Below, in pieces: positions 5,752 through 10,326 of a DNA stretch of 10,326 nucleotides; position 1 is the stretch's first letter, and each line of letters begins with the position of its first letter. Position numbers and translations under genes: made by a program. The notes beneath the pieces were generated by a model, which was not told the DNA's origin, searched no databases, and was given only the letters and a program-made list of their open reading frames with translations. The stretch is from Pedococcus sp. (lineage in GTDB: Bacteria; Actinomycetota; Actinomycetes; Actinomycetales; Dermatophilaceae). The DNA lies in assembly GCA_025936615.1 (NCBI GenBank), contig JAICSZ010000038.1:1-10326 (forward strand), in the 5' to 3' direction.

Positions 5752-6458
5752 TGCCGGGCCCGAGGACTCCGGCTGGCCGGCAGGGCCCCCGCGAGGGTGA
5801 CGCCTCAACCCCGCACCCGGACCGGCGTGAGCTGGTCCTGCGCGAGCTCAGGGTCTCCGCGGCCCCGGTCGGCATCGCAGAGCTGGCGGACCGGCTGGGG
5901 GTGCACCCCAACACGGTCCGGTTCCACCTCGACAAGCTCGTGGACGGCGGCCGCGTAGAGCGGGTCCGCGCCCGCACAGCCTCGACCGGGCGACCGCCGC
6001 AGCTCTACCAAGCGGTGCGGGGCATGGACCCGGCGGGGCCGCGGCACTTCAAGTTGCTCGCCCGGGTGCTGGTCGAGGCCCTCTCCGCCCATCCCGAGCC
6101 CGCCGCCGAGGCGGCGCGGGCGGGTCGTGAGTGGGGACGCGCGCGTGCCCTGTCCGACGGCCCGGACGCCCAGCGCAGCAGCCCGTCCCACCGGCTGGTG
6201 CGGCTGATGGACGAGCTGGGCTTCGCCCCGGAGGTCTCCCCGCCGCAGGGCAAGGAGACCGAGGCCGCCTGGCTGGGGCTGCGCAGCTGTCCGTTCCTCG
6301 AGCTCGCGACGGATCGACGGGCGGTCGTCTGCCCCGTGCACCTGGGCATCATGCAGGGAGCCCTCCAGGGGTGGCGGGCCGACGTGACGGTCGACCGCCT
6401 GGACCCATTCGTCCAGCCGGACCTCTGCCTGGCCCACCTCGCACCGGTCGCTCCCTGA
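5751..6458 (+). CDS. HTH regulator, SufR-like (COG2345-type) with C-terminal cysteines
   Basis: A 235-residue DNA-binding protein. An ArsR-like winged helix spans about residues 25-89: RRELVLRELR, then VGIAELADRLGVHPNTVRFHLDKLVDGGRVERVR, then the wing TASTGRPPQLYQAV. The C-terminal domain carries C180 (RSCPF), C194 and H197 (VVCPVHLGIMQGALQG) and C226 (PDLCLAHL). This is the pattern of SufR-like regulators that bind a [4Fe-4S] cluster through conserved cysteines. Cluster binding here is inference: only three cysteines are present, so a fourth ligand (possibly H197 or H229) would be needed. Its start ATG overlaps the fdxA stop, so it belongs to that operon, and a feedback role on the fdxA promoter dyad is plausible. 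The first 20 or so residues are low complexity, and a slightly later start is possible but no in-frame alternative is obviously better. Confidence 0.85.
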   Translation: MPGPRTPAGRQGPREGDASTPHPDRRELVLRELRVSAAPVGIAELADRLGVHPNTVRFHLDKLVDGGRVERVRARTASTGRPPQLYQAVRGMDPAGPRHFKLLARVLVEALSAHPEPAAEAARAGREWGRARALSDGPDAQRSSPSHRLVRLMDELGFAPEVSPPQGKETEAAWLGLRSCPFLELATDRRAVVCPVHLGIMQGALQGWRADVTVDRLDPFVQPDLCLAHLAPVAP

Positions 6459-6487
6459 CGCGGCCAGCTGCCCCTTCGTCGGCGCCT

Positions 6488-6967
6488 TCAGCCAGAGGGG
6501 CTGGCGAGGAACGAACCCAGCACCACGACGGCAAGGGTGAGCAGCCCGAGCGCAGCCCGCAGCGCGGTGGCGCGTCCACCGCCGCTGCGTACCCGGGCGG
6601 CCAGCTGCTCGTCGTCCGGCTCCTGGACCGCCAGGGTGCGCAGGCGGGTCATCGCGCGGGCCTGGGCGACGGCCACGGCGAGCCCGATGAGCAACAGCGC
6701 CACCACGGCGACGGTGGCGGCCAGCAGCGGGTCCCACCGGCGTCCCCACACGAGCGCGGCTCCGGTGAGGATCGCGACGATGAGGGCCGGCGTGCCGACC
6801 CGGAGGTAGGAGCGACCCAGGCTGCGGAAGAACGCCACCCGCGTGGGTCCCTCGAGCGTGGTGCCGGCGCTGCGGGCCACCACCCCGATGGCGACGTAAC
6901 CACCCACCCAGATGCTCGCGGCCACGGCGAACGCGCTCAGCAGGAGCGCATGCCCGGTTTCGTCCAT
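6488..6967 (-). CDS. Four-helix membrane protein of unknown function
   Basis: A 159-residue integral membrane protein with four predicted helices: residues 8-30 (LLLSAFAVAASIWVGGYVAIGVV), 57-75, 79-101 and 134-154. An Arg-rich loop (FFRSLGRSYLRVG) lies between helices 1 and 2 and an acidic loop (QEPDDEQ) precedes helix 4. H6 and the four-helix layout recall small CopD-like or DUF2269-like membrane proteins, some of which bind haem, but the resemblance is not strong enough for a family name. ATG 6967 is preferred over an upstream in-frame start at 6991 because GAGGAG sits 5 nt before it. It converges with the SufR-like gene (29-bp gap) and is separated from the upstream thioredoxin gene by a strong hairpin, so it is probably transcribed alone. 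Confidence 0.75.
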   Translation of the reverse strand: MDETGHALLLSAFAVAASIWVGGYVAIGVVARSAGTTLEGPTRVAFFRSLGRSYLRVGTPALIVAILTGAALVWGRRWDPLLAATVAVVALLLIGLAVAVAQARAMTRLRTLAVQEPDDEQLAARVRSGGGRATALRAALGLLTLAVVVLGSFLASPSG

Positions 6968-6978
6968 CGTCACTCCTC

Positions 6979-7008
6979 GTCCAACTCGCAATGCTGTTTG
7001 TCCAACTC
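6979..7008 (-). promoter_or_regulatory. 9-bp direct repeats upstream of the membrane protein gene
   Basis: GAGTTGGAC (minus strand) occurs at 7000-7008 and 6979-6987, start to start 21 bp, that is two helical turns on one DNA face. The near copy ends 11 nt before the ATG at 6967, next to the ribosome site. Such spacing suits a tandem-binding activator or a dimer recognising direct repeats. No clear -10 was identified. Confidence 0.4.
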
Positions 7009-7053
7009 ACTGTTGTGGAAACCTTACTGCACGGAGCACGTGCACGGAGCGAG

Positions 7054-7085
7054 CGAGCGGCCGCCCCCAAGGGGACGGCCGCTCG
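7054..7085 (-). terminator. Hairpin terminator after the thioredoxin gene
   Basis: CGAGCGGCCG (7054-7063) pairs with CGGCCGCTCG (7076-7085) over 10 bp. After a C/A mismatch the stem continues with three C-G pairs around a CAAG loop. It starts 24 bp past the thioredoxin stop. No U-run follows on either strand, which is usual for high-GC actinomycetes. Confidence 0.7.
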
Positions 7086-7109
7086 GACAGCCTCGGCGAC
7101 GACGTCGCG

Positions 7110-7499
7110 TCAGCCGGTGGCCTCGTCCCCACCCGAGGGCTGCTTCTGCGACTCGATGTCGGCACGCACCGCATCCATGTCGAGGCCCTTGACTCCCTCG
7201 ATGACCTGCTCGAGCCCCTGCGCGGGCAGGGCGCCCGGCTGCGAGAAGACCAGGATGCCGTCGCGGAAGGCCATCAGGGTCGGGATCGAGGTGATGTTCG
7301 CGGCCGCCGCCAGGGCCTGCTCGGCCTCGGTGTCGACCTTGCCGAACACGATGTCGGAGTGCTGCTGCGACGCCTCCTCGAACACGGGCGCGAACCGCTT
7401 GCACGGTCCACACCACTCGGCCCAGAAGTCCACGAGGACGGTGCCGCCCTCGAGGATCGTCTTCTCGAAGTTCTGTGCTGTGAGCGTCGTGCTCGCCAT
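7110..7499 (-). CDS. Thioredoxin
   Basis: A cytoplasmic thiol-disulfide oxidoreductase of 129 residues. It has the thioredoxin fold with VLVDFWAEWCGPCKRFAPVFEEAS (active site W29-C30-G31-P32-C33), DIVFGKVDTEAEQALAAAANITSIPTLMAFRDG (cis-proline P73) and the final helix LEQVIEGVKGL. It lacks a signal peptide. About 20 extra residues (MDAVRADIESQKQPSGGDEATG) follow the normal end. Next to the cis-proline loop it has GILVFSQPGALPAQ rather than the common GxxVxxxVGA, so it is a secondary thioredoxin rather than an obvious TrxA partner of TrxB. The ATG directly follows the TAG of the SIMPL gene with no gap, and GGGAG 9 nt upstream lies inside that gene, so the two are co-translated. Confidence 0.93.
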   Translation of the reverse strand: MASTTLTAQNFEKTILEGGTVLVDFWAEWCGPCKRFAPVFEEASQQHSDIVFGKVDTEAEQALAAAANITSIPTLMAFRDGILVFSQPGALPAQGLEQVIEGVKGLDMDAVRADIESQKQPSGGDEATG

Positions 7500-8108
7500 C
7501 TAGTTCCACTCCCATCGGACCGCGACGCTCGCGGTCACCGTGTTCTCGCCCAGCTCCACGCCGGATGCCTTGGAGGCCGCCATCCGCTCGAACCGTGGCT
7601 GCGCTCCGCCACTCACAACGTCGCGCAGCCGCTGGACCTTCCCGAGGCGCCGGCCGGCCAGGGCGGCATACTGCTCCGCCTTGTGCCTGGCATCCGCGAA
7701 GGCGGCCTCGCGCGCCCGGACGAGCACCGGCTCGGGCTCGCCGATGTCGAGGCCGATGTGGTCGATCGTGAGGGCGTCGCCGGCCACGCCGGCGAAGGCG
7801 TCCACCAGGCTGTTGACGCGACTGGTCTCCCGTGTGGTGACCACCAGCGAGTGGTATGCCGTGTAGCCCACCACCCGGGTCCCGTCGGGGTCGTGGCGCG
7901 GGTGGACGCCGGTACCCGTGGTGCGCACGTCGCGGTCCTCGACGCCGTGGTCACGGGCAGCCTGCGCGATCGCGTGGGCCCGCTCGCCGGCGTCGCCGAG
8001 CGCCGCCGACACGGTGTCGCCATCGCAGCGGACTCCGGCGTGGATCCGCACGACGTCCGGGACCGCCGAGGCCGAGCCGGTGCCCGACAGCTCGATGTGA
8101 TCCTTCAT
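7500..8108 (-). CDS. SIMPL-domain protein (DUF541)
   Basis: A 202-residue protein covered almost entirely by one SIMPL (DUF541) domain. It opens with IELSGTGSASAVPDVVRIHAGV, then a helix (ALGDAGERAHAIAQAARDHGVEDRDVRTTGTGVHP), VVGYTAYHSLVVTTRE, a repeated strand-helix unit with IDHIGLDIGEP, and AREAAFADARHKAEQYAALAGRRLGKV, before final strands ending VAVRWEWN. The domain is widespread; some members are linked to oxidative-stress resistance, and its biochemical activity is uncertain. Most bacterial members are exported, but this one has no signal peptide and should be cytoplasmic. It is the first gene of a two-gene unit with the thioredoxin. No ribosome site precedes ATG 8108; the start fits a leaderless mRNA. 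Confidence 0.88.
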   Translation of the reverse strand: MKDHIELSGTGSASAVPDVVRIHAGVRCDGDTVSAALGDAGERAHAIAQAARDHGVEDRDVRTTGTGVHPRHDPDGTRVVGYTAYHSLVVTTRETSRVNSLVDAFAGVAGDALTIDHIGLDIGEPEPVLVRAREAAFADARHKAEQYAALAGRRLGKVQRLRDVVSGGAQPRFERMAASKASGVELGENTVTASVAVRWEWN

Positions 8109-8114
8109 CAGCCC

Positions 8115-8120
8115 AGCCTA
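8115..8120 (-). promoter_or_regulatory. -10 element of a leaderless SIMPL-thioredoxin transcript
   Basis: On the minus strand TAGGCT fits TANNNT and ends exactly 6 nt before ATG 8108, the same geometry as at 2189, 3038 and 5386. No -35 is evident. The rest of the 78-bp divergent region (8109-8186) shows only the methyltransferase ribosome site. Confidence 0.45.
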
Positions 8121-8186
8121 GGAGCAGCGGCGGAGACGTGGTGGGATGGACGGCGGACCACAGCAAGTCAGCAGGAAAGGGATTTC

Positions 8187-8852
8187 GTGGACACCGACCA
8201 GATCCGCAGGTACTGGGATGACCAGGCCTCGGAGTACGACACCTACCCCGACCACGGGCTGCTCGACTCCGACACCCGTGGGGCGTGGAAGGACCTGCTG
8301 CGGACCTGGCTGCCCACCACCCCGGCTCGGGTCGCCGACCTCGCCTGCGGCACCGGGACCATGTCGGTGCTCGCGGCTGAGCTCGGGCACCAGGTCAGCG
8401 GGATCGACCTGTCCGGCGAGATGGTCCAGCGCGCGAAGGCCAAGGCCGCGCCGTTCGGCGCGGCCGTCGAGGTCCACCAGGGCGACGCGAGCAACCCACC
8501 GCTCCAGCGCGGTGCGTTCGACGTGGTCCTCGCCCGCCACATCCTGTGGACGCTGCCGGACCCGACCGCTGCGCTGCGGCGCTGGGCGGCGCTGCTGCGC
8601 CCGGGCGGCCGGATGGTGCTCGTCGAGGGACGATGGGGCCTGGAGCCGGCGGGTGACAGGCCGGACCTGCCGTGGCGTTCCGGTGTGCCCTCGGAGGAGC
8701 TCGCGCAGGTGGTCCGTGAGCTGGTCGGGGAGCCCGTGGTCGTCCAGCTGGGTGACTCCGTCTACTGGGGCAAGGAGATCGAGCACGAGCGGTACCTGCT
8801 CAAGGCCGACCTGACCAAGGTCGGGCTCACCGGCATCAACCTGCCCGCGTGA
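8187..8852 (+). CDS. Class I SAM-dependent methyltransferase
   Basis: A 221-residue soluble methyltransferase of the UbiE/MenG-like superfamily. IRRYWDDQASEYD (6-18) is the usual leader helix. RVADLACGTGTMSVLAAELG (48-67) is the SAM-binding glycine loop (motif I), and VSGIDLSGEMVQRAK (70-84) carries the acidic residue for the ribose hydroxyls. HQGDASNPPLQRGAFDVVLARHILWTLPDP covers motifs II and III, and LLRPGGRMVLVEG follows. The substrate is not predictable; the family includes enzymes acting on quinones, lipids, small metabolites and xenobiotics. The frame stays open far upstream across the antisense of the SIMPL and thioredoxin genes, but the real start is GTG 8187: AGGAAAGGG lies 5-6 nt before it and homology-like sequence begins there. 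It is divergent from the SIMPL gene and only 10 nt before the next gene. Confidence 0.9.
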   Translation: MDTDQIRRYWDDQASEYDTYPDHGLLDSDTRGAWKDLLRTWLPTTPARVADLACGTGTMSVLAAELGHQVSGIDLSGEMVQRAKAKAAPFGAAVEVHQGDASNPPLQRGAFDVVLARHILWTLPDPTAALRRWAALLRPGGRMVLVEGRWGLEPAGDRPDLPWRSGVPSEELAQVVRELVGEPVVVQLGDSVYWGKEIEHERYLLKADLTKVGLTGINLPA

Positions 8853-8862
8853 ACCGGCCGGC

Positions 8863-9300
8863 ATGAAGCAGGGCCCGGCCCGCAGCGTCGTGACCCTCGG
8901 CTGGGTCTTCGCCGCGCTCGCGGTCCTGCTGGCGCCATGGACGGCCTACCTTGCCGTGACGCTGCCCTCCACGCACCAGGCGGCTCACTACGACCTCGCC
9001 TGGACCGGCTTCGACATCGGCCTCCTGGCGGCGCTCGCGCTCACTGGGTGGGCGGCGGTGCGGATCTCGAGATGGCTGCCGCCCCTCGCCGGCGGCACGG
9101 CGGCGATGCTCCTGGTCGACGGCTGGTTCGACACGGTCACCGCGTCGACGGCCGACGAGCGCTGGGTGGCGCTGGGCATGGCGGTGCTGGTGGAGGTACC
9201 CCTGGCCGGGCTGTGCTGCTGGCTGGCGGTGGACGGGCAGCAGCTCTTCGCTCGGCGGGTCCGGTTGTCGGTGCGCCGGCGCGACCGCCCGACCGCTTGA
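8863..9300 (+). CDS. Small hypothetical membrane protein
   Basis: A 145-residue protein with four probable membrane helices: about 9-31 (VVTLGWVFAALAVLLAPWTAYLAV), 48-67 (GFDIGLLAALALTGWAAVRI), 72-90 and 102-124. It ends in a strongly basic tail (RRVRLSVRRRDR), which should be cytoplasmic. A conserved-looking polar motif LLVDGWFDTVTAS follows helix 3 and may be functional. I do not recognise the family. It starts 10 nt after the methyltransferase stop and probably shares its transcript. The ribosome site is poor (only GGCCGG), so it may rely on translational re-initiation. Confidence 0.75.
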   Translation: MKQGPARSVVTLGWVFAALAVLLAPWTAYLAVTLPSTHQAAHYDLAWTGFDIGLLAALALTGWAAVRISRWLPPLAGGTAAMLLVDGWFDTVTASTADERWVALGMAVLVEVPLAGLCCWLAVDGQQLFARRVRLSVRRRDRPTA

Positions 9301-9331
9301 CGCCCGGATCGGCAGTCGGCCACATATATCG

Positions 9332-9376
9332 GACCCGCATTCGGCGTACGGGCAGGTAATCGGGAGAATGCGGGTC
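9332..9376. promoter_or_regulatory. Perfect 11-bp inverted repeat at the malic enzyme start
   Basis: GACCCGCATTC (9332-9342) and GAATGCGGGTC (9366-9376) are exact reverse complements separated by 23 bp. The right arm ends directly against ATG 9377 and contains the alternative ATG 9368; the GGGAG ribosome site (9362-9366) sits at the arm/loop border. TATATC at 9325-9330 could be a -10 just upstream. The repeat may be an operator around the promoter, or an mRNA hairpin controlling translation if the transcript includes both arms. Confidence 0.6.
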
Positions 9377-10326
9377 ATGACTGCCGTGCCCTCCGTGTCC
9401 AACTCCATCACCGTCCGGCTCACCTTGCCGGCCCGCGCCACAGCGGTGTCCGAGCTCACCGCGGTGATCGAGGCGAACGGCGGGGTCGTCACGGGCCTCG
9501 ACGTGACCGCCTCTGGCCCGGACCGGCTGCGGGTCGACGTCACGGCCGCCGCCAGGGACACGGCGCACGCCGACGAGATCGTCGCCGCGATGCGCGGCGT
9601 GCACGGCGTGGAGATCGACAAGGTCTCCGACCGCACCTTCCTGGCCCACCTCGGGGGCAAGCTCAAGATCGAGTCCAAGGTGCCGATCCGCAACCGCGAC
9701 GACCTGTCGCTGATCTACACCCCCGGGGTGGCGCGGGTGTGCATGGCCATCGCCGAGAACCCGCAGGACGCGCGCCGGCTCACCATCAAGCGCAACACGG
9801 TCGCGGTGGTCACCGACGGCTCCGCCGTGCTCGGCCTGGGCAACATCGGACCACTGGGCGCGCTGCCGGTGATGGAGGGCAAGGCGGCACTGTTCAAGCG
9901 GTTCGCCGACATCGATGCGTTCCCGATCTGCCTCGACACCCAGGACACCGAGGAGATCATCCGGACCGTGAAGGCGATTGCGCCTGTCTTCGCCGGGATC
10001 AACCTCGAGGACATCTCGGCGCCACGGTGCTTCGAGGTCGAGCGCCGGCTGCGGGACGAGCTCGACATCCCCGTCTTCCACGACGACCAGCACGGTACGG
10101 CGATCGTCACGCTGGCAGCGCTGATCAACGCGTTGCGCGTTGTGGACAAGAAGATCGGTGACATCAGCATCGTGATGTCCGGCGCGGGTGCAGCCGGTAC
10201 GGCGATCCTCAAGCTGCTCATGGACGCGGGGGCGCGCGACGTGATCGTGTGCGACCGGCGGGGCGTCGTCTGCATCGAGCGCGAGGACCTGGCCGAGCGA
10301 GGTGGCGAGCTGACCTGGATCGCCGA
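9377..10326 (+). CDS. Malic enzyme with N-terminal ACT domain (3' end beyond window)
   Basis: Oxidative decarboxylation of malate to pyruvate with NAD(P)+ reduction. The visible 316 residues hold an ACT-like regulatory domain (about 9-85: SITVRLTLPARATAVSELTAVIEANGG ... VDVTAAARDTAHADEIVAAM). The malic enzyme N-terminal domain follows, with LSLIYTPGVARVC (catalytic Y114) and PVMEGKAALFKRFADIDAFPICLDT (catalytic K169). INLEDISAPRCFEVE (E211, D212) and IPVFHDDQHGTA (D237) supply the divalent metal ligands. The Rossmann domain begins with SIVMSGAGAAGTAILKLL (GAGAAG from 269). It should finish about 150 residues past the edge. The N-terminal ACT fusion is common in actinobacteria and suggests allosteric control. 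ATG 9377 is preferred, with GGGAG about 10 nt upstream; in-frame ATG 9368, three codons earlier, lies too close to that site. Confidence 0.92.
   Translation, partial: MTAVPSVSNSITVRLTLPARATAVSELTAVIEANGGVVTGLDVTASGPDRLRVDVTAAARDTAHADEIVAAMRGVHGVEIDKVSDRTFLAHLGGKLKIESKVPIRNRDDLSLIYTPGVARVCMAIAENPQDARRLTIKRNTVAVVTDGSAVLGLGNIGPLGALPVMEGKAALFKRFADIDAFPICLDTQDTEEIIRTVKAIAPVFAGINLEDISAPRCFEVERRLRDELDIPVFHDDQHGTAIVTLAALINALRVVDKKIGDISIVMSGAGAAGTAILKLLMDAGARDVIVCDRRGVVCIEREDLAERGGELTWIA

Noticed and set aside
7031..7060. Short repeats GCACGGAGC (twice) and GAGC units as a possible CRISPR-like or binding array
   Set aside because: Only two copies of 9 bp plus simple GAGC runs, merging into the hairpin at 7054-7085; more likely part of the terminator region.
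5805..7070. 421-residue minus-strand open frame across the SufR-like gene and the membrane protein gene
   Set aside because: It is antisense to one supported gene and in another frame of a second, with no domain signal.
6912..8186. Open frame upstream of and in frame with the methyltransferase, giving a 646-residue ORF
   Set aside because: It runs antisense through the thioredoxin and SIMPL genes, which are clearly real on the minus strand. The upstream part is His/Arg/Gly-rich shadow sequence typical of high-GC DNA, and a good ribosome site supports GTG 8187.

Overview
This is a high-GC window with C-ending codon preference, GTG as well as ATG starts, and several genes that look leaderless. 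The tmRNA tag (ANSKRTDFALAA), the 7Fe ferredoxin and the ACT-fused malic enzyme all fit an actinomycete. My best guess is Micrococcales, near Intrasporangiaceae, but that placement is inference. Most of the window is chromosomal housekeeping sequence; no insertion sequence, phage gene, CRISPR array or tRNA gene was seen.

Layout, left to right. The 5' part of a pyruvate carboxylase gene runs leftward off the edge (1-667). A gene-free stretch (668-969) holds an imperfect tandem repeat and probable promoters. A complete tmRNA gene with encoded CCA (970-1337) is followed by a strong hairpin terminator. A small NAD(P)-binding F420-oxidoreductase-like protein (leftward) and a MarR regulator (rightward) are divergent and share a 95-bp region with two matching palindromes. 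A decayed C-terminal piece of a PAP2 phosphatase follows the MarR gene. Next is a large secreted mosaic protein (3038-5332): signal peptide, beta-helix, PKD domain, and an unnamed beta-rich domain.

Ferredoxin fdxA overlaps by one base a cysteine-containing HTH regulator of the SufR-like type (5386-6458). Converging on these is a four-helix membrane protein gene (6488-6967). A leftward SIMPL-domain gene and thioredoxin gene are directly adjacent (8108 to 7110). Diverging from them are a SAM methyltransferase and a small membrane protein. The window ends inside a rightward ACT-domain malic enzyme gene.

Functional links: pyruvate carboxylase and malic enzyme, at opposite ends, both act at the pyruvate/C4-acid node. 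tmRNA serves ribosome rescue. Ferredoxin plus a possible Fe-S sensor, and thioredoxin plus the Rossmann reductase, give the middle a redox flavour. The strongest non-coding signals are four start codons placed exactly 6 nt after a TANNNT -10 hexamer (leaderless mRNAs), the paired MarR-type palindromes, a dyad inside the fdxA promoter, and a perfect 11-bp inverted repeat touching the malic enzyme start. The most unusual coding signal is the PKD segment of the secreted protein, whose codon use differs sharply from both flanks and which is bounded by a shared 15-bp direct repeat.
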